A stretch of DNA of 64,000 nucleotides from Anoxybacteroides tepidamans (GTDB lineage: Bacteria > Bacillota > Bacilli > Bacillales > Anoxybacillaceae). The notes under the pieces are model-generated. The model ran no database searches. It saw only the letters and a program-made list of their open reading frames with translations, and was not told the origin of the DNA. Both the position numbers and the translations under genes were made by a program. The stretch spans positions 1 to 64,000 of the forward strand of contig NZ_JACHEP010000009.1 in NCBI RefSeq assembly GCF_014201465.1, read 5' to 3'. This document shows, in pieces, positions 7,439-18,508 of the stretch (position 1 is the first letter of the stretch; each line of letters opens with the position of its first letter).

Positions 7439-7918
7439 ATGCGGATTTTCATTGCTTTGATGATGTTTATTTCGCTATTCGGTTCTTCAAGCGTATTTGC
7501 ACAATCATCTGCCGTTCAAATGACGATTCTTTTAGAACGCATGTATGTAGATGGGGAAGTCAGCGAAGAAATTAGAAAAGAAACGGTGACTTCTATGAAA
7601 GACATATGGGAAAAATATAAAGGATGGCAGTTGGTCGATCTAGACGATAGCCAAATCGTCTTTCAAAAAAAGGTAAATGATATTTCGCCGTTATTAAAGG
7701 CAAACGGCTATTTCGGCTTAACGAAAGATGGAACGTTGTCGATTTTTGAAGGAAAACCGAACGAATCGTCGCGCGTCATTCAATCGTTTTTTCAAATTGA
7801 TATCAAAAAACTAGAAAGCCGTCAACAAAAGCGATTGCAAAAAGGCATTCGCGTCGTTTCGAAATCGCGATATCAAGATATTATTGAAACATATCGCCCG
7901 TTTGCACTCACTCCTTAA
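7439..7918 (+). CDS. bofC: BofC, forespore regulator of pro-sigma-K processing
   Basis: A 159-residue protein with an N-terminal signal peptide (RIFIALMMFISLFGSSSVFA), consistent with secretion into the intermembrane space of the sporangium. In B. subtilis BofC restrains the signalling protease SpoIVB and so times pro-sigma-K activation. The mature part opens with VQMTILLERMYVDGEVSEE, the family's characteristic segment. AAGGGGAAAG precedes the ATG. It lies between yebC and ruvA as in B. subtilis, although other genes normally found between them are absent. It supports an endospore-forming host. Confidence 0.88.
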   Translation: MRIFIALMMFISLFGSSSVFAQSSAVQMTILLERMYVDGEVSEEIRKETVTSMKDIWEKYKGWQLVDLDDSQIVFQKKVNDISPLLKANGYFGLTKDGTLSIFEGKPNESSRVIQSFFQIDIKKLESRQQKRLQKGIRVVSKSRYQDIIETYRPFALTP

Positions 7919-7947
7919 AAGGCTTATCGGCTGGATAAGTCTTTTTG
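7919..7947 (+). terminator. bofC terminator
   Basis: CTTATC (7923-7928) pairs with GATAAG (7934-7939), with flanking partial pairs, followed by TTTTTGTTTT. Confidence 0.6.
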
Positions 7948-7972
7948 TTTTGAATCTCAAGAAGAATATACA

Positions 7973-8001
7973 TTCGCTTTTTTTAGAGGATATGGTACAA
8001 T
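7973..8001 (+). promoter_or_regulatory. Probable ruvA promoter
   Basis: TACAAT at 7996-8001 lies 17 bases after a weak -35, TTCGCT at 7973-7978, and 36 bases before the ruvA start. Confidence 0.45.
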
Positions 8002-8036
8002 GAAAAACAGTGAGAATAAGGAAAGGGCGAGCAGTT

Positions 8037-8636
8037 TTGATTGAGTTTGTACGAGGATATGTCGATTACGTTTGTCCGGAATACATTGTTGTTGAAGCGA
8101 ATGGAGTCGGTTATCAAATTTTTACGCCGAATCCGTTTTCGTTTCAACCAAGTCGTGATACAATCGTGACCGTCTACACATATCAATATGTACGTGAAGA
8201 TGTCATTGCTTTATACGGGTTTCGAACGCGAGAAGAACGGATGCTGTTTGCGAAGCTTCTTCAAGTTTCTGGAATCGGGCCAAAAGGAGGGCTTGCCATT
8301 TTGGCAGCGGGAGAGCCGCAGCAATTAGTGCAAGCGATTGAAGAAGAAAATGAAGCATTTTTATGCAAATTTCCAAGCGTCGGGAAAAAAACGGCAAGGC
8401 AAATGATTCTCGATTTAAAAGGAAAATTGCAAAATGTCATCCCGAATACGCTCCCCGATTTATTTATGGAATGGGCCGATTCAGATTGTTCAACTGCGCT
8501 TGATGAAGCGATTGAGGCGCTGCAGGCGCTTGGATATGCCGAACGAGAAATTCGCAAAATCGTGCCGATGCTAAAAAAAGAAACGCTGTCTACCGATCAG
8601 TATATTAAGCGTGCCCTGCAATTATTATTAAAGTAG
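8037..8636 (+). CDS. ruvA: Holliday junction DNA helicase subunit RuvA
   Basis: RuvA forms tetramers that bind four-way junctions and load the RuvB motor. The product is 199 residues if translation begins at TTG 8037 ([10 protein letters not shown], the conserved N-terminus), which has AAGGAAAGG about 10 bases upstream. A GTG at 8010 would add nine residues that the family lacks. Helix-hairpin-helix segments are visible as [17 protein letters not shown] and [18 protein letters not shown], and the flexible C-terminal domain III ([17 protein letters not shown]) contacts RuvB. It is followed 13 bases later by ruvB. Confidence 0.93.
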   Translation: MIEFVRGYVDYVCPEYIVVEANGVGYQIFTPNPFSFQPSRDTIVTVYTYQYVREDVIALYGFRTREERMLFAKLLQVSGIGPKGGLAILAAGEPQQLVQAIEEENEAFLCKFPSVGKKTARQMILDLKGKLQNVIPNTLPDLFMEWADSDCSTALDEAIEALQALGYAEREIRKIVPMLKKETLSTDQYIKRALQLLLK

Positions 8637-8649
8637 GGAGGGGAAAACG

Positions 8650-9648
8650 ATGGAAGAACGCCTTGTTGCAAGCGATGCTTCCAGCGAAGATGTGTCGCTT
8701 GAATATAGCCTCCGCCCGAAGTTTTTGCAAGAATATATTGGACAAGATCAAGTTAAAGAAAATTTAAAAGTGTTTATCGAAGCGGCGAGAATGCGCCAAG
8801 AAACGCTTGACCACGTGCTTTTGTATGGGCCTCCCGGGCTTGGCAAAACGACGTTAGCGGCGATCATCGCCAATGAAATGGGCGTTCATGTGCGCACGAC
8901 ATCAGGTCCGGCGATCGAGCGTCCCGGCGATTTGGCCGCCATTTTAACATCTCTTGAACCGGGAGATGTATTGTTTATCGACGAAATTCATCGCCTTCAT
9001 CGTTCTGTGGAAGAAGTATTATATCCAGCTATGGAAGATTTTTGCTTAGATATCGTCATCGGAAAAGGTCAAACGGCGCGTTCGATTCGCATTGATCTGC
9101 CGCCGTTTACGCTTGTCGGGGCCACGACGAGAGCGGGAGCGTTGTCGGCACCGCTTCGTGACCGGTTTGGCGTGTTGAGCCGGCTCGAGTATTATCAGCC
9201 GGAGCAGCTTTCGCAAATTGTCAAGCGCACAGCTGATATTCTTGAAGTGTCCATCGAGGAAGAGGCAGCGTTTGAAATCGCCCGCCGCTCGCGGGGCACG
9301 CCGCGCATTGCCAACCGCCTGTTGCGCCGCGTCCGGGATTTTGCCCAAGTGAAAGGCGACGGAACGATCACAAGTATATTAGCTAGAGAAGCGCTTGAAT
9401 TACTGCAAGTCGACCGGTTAGGGCTGGACCATATCGACCATAAATTACTAAAAGCGATGATCGAAAAGTTTCGCGGCGGCCCTGTCGGATTGGACACAAT
9501 CGCCGCAACAATCGGCGAAGAAGCACAAACGATTGAAGACGTATACGAACCGTATTTATTGCAGATCGGTTTTTTACAGCGAACGCCGCGTGGCCGTATC
9601 GTCACGCATTACGCATATGAACATTTTGGGATGGAGGTGCCGAAATGA
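8650..9648 (+). CDS. ruvB: Holliday junction branch migration ATPase RuvB
   Basis: A 332-residue hexameric AAA+ motor that drives branch migration with RuvA. Walker A is GPPGLGKTT (residues 60-68), Walker B is VLFIDEIH (about 107-114), sensor 1 lies in [20 protein letters not shown], and the C-terminal winged helix ends in [16 protein letters not shown]. The start is ATG after GGAGGGGAAAACG. The stop overlaps the next gene (ATGATG). Length and motifs are complete. Confidence 0.96.
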   Translation: MEERLVASDASSEDVSLEYSLRPKFLQEYIGQDQVKENLKVFIEAARMRQETLDHVLLYGPPGLGKTTLAAIIANEMGVHVRTTSGPAIERPGDLAAILTSLEPGDVLFIDEIHRLHRSVEEVLYPAMEDFCLDIVIGKGQTARSIRIDLPPFTLVGATTRAGALSAPLRDRFGVLSRLEYYQPEQLSQIVKRTADILEVSIEEEAAFEIARRSRGTPRIANRLLRRVRDFAQVKGDGTITSILAREALELLQVDRLGLDHIDHKLLKAMIEKFRGGPVGLDTIAATIGEEAQTIEDVYEPYLLQIGFLQRTPRGRIVTHYAYEHFGMEVPK

Positions 9649-9854
9649 TGAGCAGCTTTCCAAAAATCATTATGATGATCGGGGCTATCTTGATTATTGT
9701 CGGATTTCTTATGCAGTTTATTAAACTTGGCAGACTCCCTGGAGATATTGTCATTCAAAAAGGAAACACAACCTTTTATTTTCCAGTTGTCACATCGATT
9801 ATATTAAGTGTAGTGCTTTCGCTCATTTTTTACGTCATCGGCCGATTTCGCTAA
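9645..9854 (+). CDS. DUF2905 family small membrane protein
   Basis: A 69-residue protein with two hydrophobic segments ([18 protein letters not shown] and [19 protein letters not shown]) around the conserved [20 protein letters not shown] loop that defines DUF2905. Its function is unknown. It overlaps the ruvB stop by four bases (ATGA), so it is translationally coupled to the ruvAB operon. The same pairing with ruvB is frequent in Firmicutes. Confidence 0.85.
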   Translation: MMSSFPKIIMMIGAILIIVGFLMQFIKLGRLPGDIVIQKGNTTFYFPVVTSIILSVVLSLIFYVIGRFR

Positions 9855-9876
9855 AAAACAATATAGGAGATTAGGC

Positions 9877-10114
9877 GTGTTGATTAACCAATAAAAGCAA
9901 GTTGACATCGCTCTATTCCTAGCTTTTCTACCGTTGTCGGCAAACGAACCGTTTGCCGACTGGGCATGCGCACAGCATGCCCTCCTCGAACAATGAACGC
10001 TTTGCGGGCAAATGACATTTGCCCGCCGGCGTTCTTGTTCGAGGAAAAAGCAGAAAAGCTTATGTTCAGCCATATGATTCTATGTTTTTTAGTAAAATAA
10101 TGGATAATCAACAC
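9877..10114 (+). repeat. MITE-like element, copy B (238 bp), rich in hairpins
   Basis: The 10-bp terminal inverted repeats are perfect: GTGTTGATTA at 9877-9886 and TAATCAACAC at 10105-10114. The interior shares the CTCTATTCCTAGCTTTTCT segment and the GTTGATTATCCATTATTTT end with copy A at 2385-2510. Its middle carries three strong hairpins: 9936-9946/9950-9960 (11 bp, 3-base loop), 9962-9969/9975-9982 (8 bp), and a compound stem 9984-9993/10035-10044 enclosing 9995-10000/10029-10034 and 10004-10013/10017-10026. There is no ORF. It separates the ruvAB operon from queA, which are adjacent in related genomes. Confidence 0.75.
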
Positions 10115-10140
10115 TAGTGATAGGAGATAGGTGAAGATTG

Positions 10141-12322
<2,182 letters not shown>

Positions 12323-12337
12323 AAAGGGGGGAAAACA

Positions 12338-12604
12338 ATGGCTACACTTGTCAATCTTTTACCGTTTGTTTTAATGTTTGTTATTTTCTATTTCTTGCTG
12401 ATTCGCCCGCAGCAAAAACGCCAGCGCGCTGTACAGCAAATGCAGGCGAACTTAAAGAAAGGCGATAAAATCGTGACGATCGGCGGCTTGCACGGCATTA
12501 TCGACTCGGTGGATGAAGATAAAGTCGTTATCCGCGCAGGAGATGGCACTCGTCTTACATACGATCGCTCAGCTGTTCGCGAAGTCGTAACTGAAAGCAA
12601 GTAA
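12338..12604 (+). CDS. yajC: Preprotein translocase accessory subunit YajC
   Basis: An 88-residue single-span membrane protein. The N-terminal hydrophobic helix (LLPFVLMFVIFYFLLIRPQQ) ends in the RPQQKRQ boundary that marks YajC, followed by the cytosolic KKGDKIVTIGGLHGIIDSV domain. YajC associates with SecDF. It is the last gene of the queA-tgt-yajC unit, with AAAGGGGGG before the ATG. secDF lies 2.6 kb away. Confidence 0.93.
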   Translation: MATLVNLLPFVLMFVIFYFLLIRPQQKRQRAVQQMQANLKKGDKIVTIGGLHGIIDSVDEDKVVIRAGDGTRLTYDRSAVREVVTESK

Positions 12605-12610
12605 CGGACG

Positions 12611-12647
12611 AAAAGGCTACCTTTTTGATATGGAAGGTAGCCTTTTT
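12611..12647. terminator. Bidirectional terminator between yajC and the convergent membrane gene
   Basis: AAAAGGCTACCTT (12611-12623) pairs with AAGGTAGCCTTTT (12634-12646). T-runs lie on both strands, so it can end transcription from either side. Confidence 0.85.
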
Positions 12648-12675
12648 GAAACGGTTTTCGCAAGTGAACGGAGAA

Positions 12676-13059
12676 TCAATCCGCATGCCTGCGCGCAGAC
12701 GACATATTGACGCCCATCATTCCGCCGAGCATCGCTACAACGAAAAATCCGAGATGATACATCCATTGTTTCGTAGAAAATGATTGTTCTAATCCTAAAA
12801 ATTGAAATAAAAAGACGATGAATGTAAATAATGCGCTCGTAGTTCCGCCCATAAGCCAACCTTTTTCTTTTCCTTTTCCGCCTGCGACAAATCCGCCAAT
12901 AAACACCGATAAAAGAGAGCCGGCAAAAATGACCCATGTCAATGAAGACTCTTGAACGTCCGTCCATTTGAGAAAAAGCGATAATAATAAGCTAATGATA
13001 GACGCCAATAGAAAAATGGTCACAACCCCATAGACAATCGCTTTACCGAACCTAACCAT
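12676..13059 (-). CDS. yrzE: TIGR04086 family membrane protein (YrzE-like)
   Basis: A 127-residue protein of four predicted membrane helices: AIVYGVVTIFLLASIISLLL, a WVIFAGSLLSVFIGGFVAGG segment, TTSALFTFIVFLFQF and YHLGFFVVAMLGGMMGV. The start is the ATG at 13059, which has CGGAGGGA at the right distance; an upstream in-frame ATG lacks support. It matches the TIGR04086 family found near spoVB in Bacillus. Function is unknown. It converges on yajC and follows spoVB on the same strand. Confidence 0.75.
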   Translation of the reverse strand: MVRFGKAIVYGVVTIFLLASIISLLLSLFLKWTDVQESSLTWVIFAGSLLSVFIGGFVAGGKGKEKGWLMGGTTSALFTFIVFLFQFLGLEQSFSTKQWMYHLGFFVVAMLGGMMGVNMSSARRHAD

Positions 13060-13134
13060 TTTTTTCCCTCCGTTTTGACAGCTATTTTTAGGAAGAGTAT
13101 ATTCGCCAAAGGGCATGTTTAGAAGCGGTCTTGT

Positions 13135-14688
13135 CTAGTTTTTTCTTAGAAAAAGCCGGATGAGCGGAATGCGTGCGAGTTCTTCGTGCTTGATGAGCTT
13201 GAAAACAACTAAAAGAATGGTGTACACAACCGTTGTCATAGTCATCGCTGCTATAGTTCGTATATTGATCGGAAGCGAGGTCCACGAATAAAAAAAGGTG
13301 ATATGTCCAATGATGCCCGATGCCGCCATCGCGATCAACGTATATATATACTCGAACAAATAGATTGAGTAAGAAATGGTTTTAACGATCGTGGCAAAAT
13401 GAAGGAATGTGACAAGAACGGTACCGATGGCAATAGCTAGCGCAGCCCCCATAATTCCTAATTTTGGCTGCGTCGCTAGTGCAAAAATGCAAACGGTTTT
13501 CACGATGGAGCCGATTAGGCTGTTGATCATCGCCGCTTTCGCCAAATCAAGGCCTTGTAAAACAGCCTGCAACGGGCCTTGGCAATAATAAAAAAGGAAA
13601 AATGGGGCCATTACTTTAACGAAAACCGCTGCATTGCTTGTACCATACATCAGCTGCATAAGCGGATCGGCGAATACGTAGAGCACAACGACCGATAGTC
13701 CTCCCGTGATCAGGGAGAGGCGCATCCCCTGCTGAATACGGTGGTCAATGAGAGAGAACTGTTGCTGGGCGGCTGCCTCACTAATCGCTGGAACGAGAGA
13801 TGTTGATAACGAATATGTAATAAACGATGGCAACATCAATAACGGAAGCGCGTATCCTGTTAGTTCACCGTATTGTTTCGTAGCTAACGAAGTGGTTACA
13901 CCGGCAATCGCTAAACTATTGGCGACGACGATTGGCTCAAAAAACCATGCCATGGAACCGATCAGACGACTTCCGGTTGTTGGTAAAGCGATACGCAACA
14001 AGCTCATCAATGTGTCTTTTCCGGATTTAACATAACGGAAAAATTGAGAACGGATTTTAATCCGTTTTTTCCGTTTAAACATATATAACAAATAAATAAG
14101 CGAAGCTAATTCACCGATGACGGAAGAAAGCATCGCTCCTGCGGCCGCATATTCAATGCCGTACGGCAAAAAAAGGTTCGTGCAAAAGGCGATTAAACTA
14201 ATGCGGACGATTTGTTCAAGCAGTTGCGAATATGCATACGGCTTCATTTGTTGCTTCCCTTGAAAATAGCCGCGCAAGACAGAAGAAATGGCGACGATCG
14301 GAACGACCGGTGAAATGGCCAACAACGGATAATAGGTGCGTGAATCGGTAAATAGCGTCGTTGCTAAAATCGGTGCTAGCAACATCATCATCGGAAAAAA
14401 GATGAGACTTAAAACGCCGGTAATCATCAAAGAAACGACGAGAATTTTTTTGACTTTTTGTTGGTCGCCCACCGCTTCCGCTTCTGCCACTAGTTTCGAA
14501 ATCGCAACGGGCACCCCCATTTGCGTAATTGTAATCGCTAGTACTAACGTCGGAACGGCCATCATATATAAGCCGACCCCTTCTTCTCCGATAACGCGGG
14601 CGACAACGATGCGGTTAATAAATCCGAGCACCCTTGTAATGAGGCCGGCGGCGATTAAAATAAGTGTTCCTTGCAAAAATTTGGACAT
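13135..14688 (-). CDS. spoVB: Stage V sporulation protein B, polysaccharide/lipid flippase family
   Basis: A 517-residue MOP-superfamily membrane protein with about 14 helices, starting MSKFLQGTLILIAAGLITRV. SpoVB is needed for spore cortex synthesis and is thought to flip lipid-linked peptidoglycan precursors. Landmarks include RVIGEEGVGLYMMAVPTLVL, SVLRGYFQGKQQMKPYAYSQ and PFFLFYYCQGPLQAVLQG. GGAGGGGAATTGGAT precedes the chosen ATG at 14688; an upstream ATG would add nine residues. Transcription runs opposite to its neighbours on both sides. Confidence 0.93.
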   Translation of the reverse strand: MSKFLQGTLILIAAGLITRVLGFINRIVVARVIGEEGVGLYMMAVPTLVLAITITQMGVPVAISKLVAEAEAVGDQQKVKKILVVSLMITGVLSLIFFPMMMLLAPILATTLFTDSRTYYPLLAISPVVPIVAISSVLRGYFQGKQQMKPYAYSQLLEQIVRISLIAFCTNLFLPYGIEYAAAGAMLSSVIGELASLIYLLYMFKRKKRIKIRSQFFRYVKSGKDTLMSLLRIALPTTGSRLIGSMAWFFEPIVVANSLAIAGVTTSLATKQYGELTGYALPLLMLPSFITYSLSTSLVPAISEAAAQQQFSLIDHRIQQGMRLSLITGGLSVVVLYVFADPLMQLMYGTSNAAVFVKVMAPFFLFYYCQGPLQAVLQGLDLAKAAMINSLIGSIVKTVCIFALATQPKLGIMGAALAIAIGTVLVTFLHFATIVKTISYSIYLFEYIYTLIAMAASGIIGHITFFYSWTSLPINIRTIAAMTMTTVVYTILLVVFKLIKHEELARIPLIRLFLRKN

Positions 14689-14799
14689 ATCCAATTCCCC
14701 TCCCTTCTCAAACAAGACGATCTTTTATACAATTAACTATATGCAAGAGATATGAACAAGCATGACAAGTATTGCGAGGCAAAACAAGGAGCGGTGACA

Positions 14800-15096
14800 A
14801 TGGAAAAAGAGCGGATGGATGTGTTGCGGGAGCAATTAATGCCAGCACTACAATGCAAATATGAGGAGTTTCGCTTGCTTGGCTATGATCACGTGACGGT
14901 TGAACAAATTTGGCAATGTTTGCTTAATAAAAAATGGAAAAATATGAACGAGGAAAAGAAACTATATGAATGGGTGAATGACATATTATCGCTTTCGATT
15001 GGAGAGTATATGTCGTTTTTGACGATGGAATCGTACCGTAAGCAGCGTTCTTATGGAGATGACGATTTAGAAGCGATATTAAAAGAGTTGTTATAG
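14800..15096 (+). CDS. comN: Post-transcriptional regulator ComN
   Basis: A 98-residue protein starting MEKERMDVLREQLMPALQ, with the conserved YEEFRLLGYDHVTVEQIWQC and SIGEYMSFLTMESYR segments. In B. subtilis ComN controls comE operon mRNA and associates with DivIVA. ATG 14800 is preceded by AAGGAGCGGTGACA and gives the family length; an upstream ATG at 14752 would add 16 unmatched residues. Its position between spoVB and secDF is as in B. subtilis. Confidence 0.85.
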   Translation: MEKERMDVLREQLMPALQCKYEEFRLLGYDHVTVEQIWQCLLNKKWKNMNEEKKLYEWVNDILSLSIGEYMSFLTMESYRKQRSYGDDDLEAILKELL

Positions 15097-15103
15097 TAGA
15101 AAA

Positions 15104-15132
15104 TTGACAGCTTGCACAAACTGCTTCATAAT
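15104..15132 (+). promoter_or_regulatory. secDF promoter
   Basis: TTGACA at 15104-15109 and CATAAT at 15127-15132, spaced 17 bases, about 65 bases before the secDF start. Confidence 0.75.
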
Positions 15133-15197
15133 AGGAATGTTAAGGAATTTTGGCGGTTGCGGCGAGGTTTGTTGATGGCATAAGGAGGATTTTTATT

Positions 15198-17450
15198 ATG
15201 GTAAAAAGAAGTCGCATTATCGCGTTTTTTCTATTGCTGCTTCTTTTAGGCAGCATGATGGGAACGACGATTCAGGGGATTTTACATAACATCAAGCTAG
15301 GACTTGATTTGCAAGGCGGATTTGAAGTGCTGTATGAAGTAAAACCGGCGAAGAAAGGCGATAAAATCGACAAAGAGACGCTCGCAAGCACTGTGAGCGC
15401 ATTAAACAAGCGGATTAACGTGCTCGGGGTGAGCGAGCCGAACATTCAGACGGAAGGAAAAAACCGCATTCGTGTGCAGCTTGCCGGAGTGAAAGACCAA
15501 AACCAAGCGCGCGAAATTTTGTCGACGCAAGCGAAATTAACGTTTCGTGATGTGTATGACAACGTCTTAATGGACGGAAGTGACCTTGTCGAAGGTGGGG
15601 CGAAGCTTTCGTTCGATGAACAAGGGAAGCCGAGTGTGGCGATTAAGTTAAAAGATGCCAACAAGTTTAAACAAGTGACAGAAAAAGTGTATAAAATGGG
15701 CTCACCGAACAATTTATTAGTCATTTGGCTTGATTTTAAAGAAGGTGTCGATTCATACGCCAAAGAGGCGGGAAAAGCGAAACCAAAATATATTTCAGCT
15801 GCAGCGGTCAATCAAGTTTTTGACCAAACGGACGTATCGATTGTCGGAAACTTTACTGTAGAGGAAGCAAAGCAGCTCGCCGATTTACTAAATGCTGGTG
15901 CGCTTCCAGTGGAGCTGAAAGAAATTTATTCGACGTCCGTCGGGGCACAATTTGGTGAAAATGCCTTGCAAAAAACGATTTTTGCCGGAATCGTAGGCAT
16001 AGCGGCGATTTTCCTTTTTATGATCGCTTTTTATCGCTTGCCGGGATTTATTGCTGTCATTACGCTATCCGTGTACATTTATTTGATTTTACTTATTTTT
16101 GACTGGATGAACGGCGTACTCACATTGCCGGGAATTGCCGCCCTTATTTTAGGGGTCGGGATGGCGGTCGATGCCAATATTATTACATATGAGCGGATCA
16201 AAGAGGAAATCAAACTCGGTAAATCGATTATGTCAGCATATCGCACGGGAAATAAAGGATCGTTTACCACGATTTTTGATGCGAACATTACGACCATTAT
16301 CGCCGGTGTCGTCTTATTTATTTACGGGACAAGCTCGGTTAAAGGGTTTGCGACGATGCTCATCATTAGTATTTTAGTGAGCTTTATCACTGCCGTGTAC
16401 GGCACGCGCTTATTGCTTGGTCTTCTCGTACATAGCCGCATTTTGCATAACAAGCCAGGGTATTTTGGCGTGAAAAAATCAGAGATTTTAAATATTGCGG
16501 AGACCGATGAGCATACAGAAGTGCCGACAAAATTTGCACGCCTTGATTTTGTTAAGCATAGTAAAAAATTCTTTATGCTTTCCGGTGCGCTGACGATAGC
16601 AGGGGTCATTGCGCTATTAACGATGAAGCTGAACCTAGGCATCGATTTTGCGAGCGGCACGCGCGTCGAAGTAATGAGCGATTCGAAATTAAATGTGCAG
16701 CAATTGGAGGAAGAGTTCAAAAAACTTCATTTGCAGCCAAAAGATATCGTTTTATCAGGAAATAAAGGCGAAATCGGCGTTGCCCGTTTTATCGGTGTAT
16801 TAAGCAAAAAAGAAATTTCCGAGCTTAAAACTCATTTCAAACAAAAGTACGGATTTGAGCCAAACGTCAGCACTGTATCGCCAACGGTCGGAAAAGAGCT
16901 AGCAAGAAATGCGTTAATTGCTGTTCTTATTTCATCGATCGGCATCATTATTTATGTGACGATTCGGTTTGAAATGTATATGGCGCTTGCGGCGATTGTG
17001 GCGCTATTGCACGATGCGTTTATCATCATTACGTTTTTCAGCTTAACGCGTCTAGAAGTTGATTTAACGTTTATCGCTGCCGTATTAACGATTATCGGTT
17101 ATTCGATTAATGATACGATTGTGACGTTTGACCGGATTCGCGATTTAATGAAAAAGCGGAAAGTGAAAACGGTCGACGATTTAAAACAAATTGTCAACCG
17201 CGCGTTGCAACAAACGTTTACCCGCTCGATCAACACGGTTTTAACGGTCATTTTCACGGTCGTTGCGCTGCTGATTTTTGGCAGTGAAGCGATTCGCAAC
17301 TTTAACTTGGCGTTATTAGTCGGGCTTGTGTCGGGTGTTTACTCGTCCTTGTTTATTGCATCTCAATTATGGGTCATTTGGAAAGGAAAACAGTTGAAAA
17401 AAGGGAAAATGAAAAAGCAGGCGGAAAAAGATTTAGAGCCGCAAATATAG
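15198..17450 (+). CDS. secDF: SecDF fused protein-export membrane protein
   Basis: A 750-residue fusion of SecD and SecF, as usual in Bacillus. It uses the proton gradient to complete Sec-dependent export. The N-terminal helix is followed by LGLDLQGGFEVLYEV (SecD signature) and the first periplasmic domain, then a six-helix RND-type block with GVGMAVDANIITYERIKEE. The SecF half opens with LNLGIDFASGTRVEV and has GYSINDTIVTFDRIRDLM. ATG 15198 follows AAGGAGGATTTTTATT; an in-frame upstream start at 15150 has no SD. Length is complete. Confidence 0.95.
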   Translation: MVKRSRIIAFFLLLLLLGSMMGTTIQGILHNIKLGLDLQGGFEVLYEVKPAKKGDKIDKETLASTVSALNKRINVLGVSEPNIQTEGKNRIRVQLAGVKDQNQAREILSTQAKLTFRDVYDNVLMDGSDLVEGGAKLSFDEQGKPSVAIKLKDANKFKQVTEKVYKMGSPNNLLVIWLDFKEGVDSYAKEAGKAKPKYISAAAVNQVFDQTDVSIVGNFTVEEAKQLADLLNAGALPVELKEIYSTSVGAQFGENALQKTIFAGIVGIAAIFLFMIAFYRLPGFIAVITLSVYIYLILLIFDWMNGVLTLPGIAALILGVGMAVDANIITYERIKEEIKLGKSIMSAYRTGNKGSFTTIFDANITTIIAGVVLFIYGTSSVKGFATMLIISILVSFITAVYGTRLLLGLLVHSRILHNKPGYFGVKKSEILNIAETDEHTEVPTKFARLDFVKHSKKFFMLSGALTIAGVIALLTMKLNLGIDFASGTRVEVMSDSKLNVQQLEEEFKKLHLQPKDIVLSGNKGEIGVARFIGVLSKKEISELKTHFKQKYGFEPNVSTVSPTVGKELARNALIAVLISSIGIIIYVTIRFEMYMALAAIVALLHDAFIIITFFSLTRLEVDLTFIAAVLTIIGYSINDTIVTFDRIRDLMKKRKVKTVDDLKQIVNRALQQTFTRSINTVLTVIFTVVALLIFGSEAIRNFNLALLVGLVSGVYSSLFIASQLWVIWKGKQLKKGKMKKQAEKDLEPQI

Positions 17451-17461
17451 AAAAATTCACA

Positions 17462-17493
17462 AGGATGCTCCTAAAAAGGGCATCCTGTTTTTA
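17462..17493 (+). terminator. secDF terminator
   Basis: AGGATGC (17462-17468) pairs with GCATCCT (17480-17486), with an inner CCT/AGG pair, followed by GTTTTTATT. Confidence 0.8.
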
Positions 17494-17549
17494 TTGGAAA
17501 CAGGATGGATACACTAATTTAAACGATGTTCTAAGAAAGGAAGATAATA

Positions 17550-18452
17550 GTGGAAAAAGAAGAGCGCTTTCGTCAAGCAGAGTTTGCGGCGGTCGTCGGG
17601 ATTATCGGCAATATTGCGTTGGCGGTCGTAAAAGGAATCGTGGGAGTCGTCGGCCATAGTAAGGCGCTTCTTGCCGATGCCGTTCATTCCGCTTCCGATG
17701 TGGCTGGTTCCTTGGCCGTATGGATCGGACTGCGCGCGGCTAAACGTCCGCCTGATGAAGACCATCCGTATGGACACGGCAAAGCGGAATCGATCGCGGC
17801 GATTATTGTAGCGGTGTTTTTGCTTGTCGTTGGCGTTGAAATCGGCCGGTCATCGGTACAATCGTTTTTTCAACCACTTCAGCCGCCTGAGATGATCACT
17901 GTATATGTCGTCATCGCTTCCATCGTTATTAAAGAAGCGATGTTTCGTTATAAATATCGATTAGGAAAAAAATTAAATAGCGATGCGATTATTGTCAATG
18001 CGTACGAACATCGTTCTGATGTCTTTTCATCGATTGCTGCGCTTATCGGAATCGCGGCATCGATGATTGGAAGCGCATTAGACATAAAATGGCTCGTATA
18101 CGCGGATCCGATCGCCGGATTGTTCGTCTCTCTCCTTGTCGTAAAAATGGCGTCGATGCTAGGCAAAGAATCGATTCATACGACGCTGGACCATGTATTG
18201 CATGAGGAAGACACAACGTACCTTCGCGAAGCGGTATTACAATTTCCAGAAGTCAAACAAATTCACGAATTGCATGCGCGAGAACACGGTCATTATGTCA
18301 TTGTTGATTTAAAAATCGCGGTTGATCCTTTACTCACAGTAGAAGAAGGACATCGCATCGGAAAAAAAGTAAAAGAAAAATTGCTCGCATTGCCGAATGT
18401 AGAAAATGTGATGGTACATATTAATCCGCATTATCCGAAAAAAACTGAGTAA
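17550..18452 (+). CDS. Cation diffusion facilitator (CDF) family transporter
   Basis: A 300-residue metal/proton antiporter. Metal-site residues appear in DAVHSASDVAGSLAVWIG and in NAYEHRSDVFSSIAALIG (HxxxD pattern of helix 5), with DEDHPYGHGKAESIAA in the loop between helices 2 and 3. The cytosolic C-terminal domain ends in LLALPNVENVMVHINP. The family exports Mn, Zn, Fe or Co; the closest B. subtilis relatives are manganese exporters, but the metal cannot be decided here. GTG 17550 has AGAAAGGAAG upstream. Confidence 0.9.
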   Translation: MEKEERFRQAEFAAVVGIIGNIALAVVKGIVGVVGHSKALLADAVHSASDVAGSLAVWIGLRAAKRPPDEDHPYGHGKAESIAAIIVAVFLLVVGVEIGRSSVQSFFQPLQPPEMITVYVVIASIVIKEAMFRYKYRLGKKLNSDAIIVNAYEHRSDVFSSIAALIGIAASMIGSALDIKWLVYADPIAGLFVSLLVVKMASMLGKESIHTTLDHVLHEEDTTYLREAVLQFPEVKQIHELHAREHGHYVIVDLKIAVDPLLTVEEGHRIGKKVKEKLLALPNVENVMVHINPHYPKKTE

Positions 18453-18508
18453 TGTCATTGCCCGTCTTTTCCTCCTTTTGTATAATAGGGGGAGTTGAGG
18501 TGGGGGAC

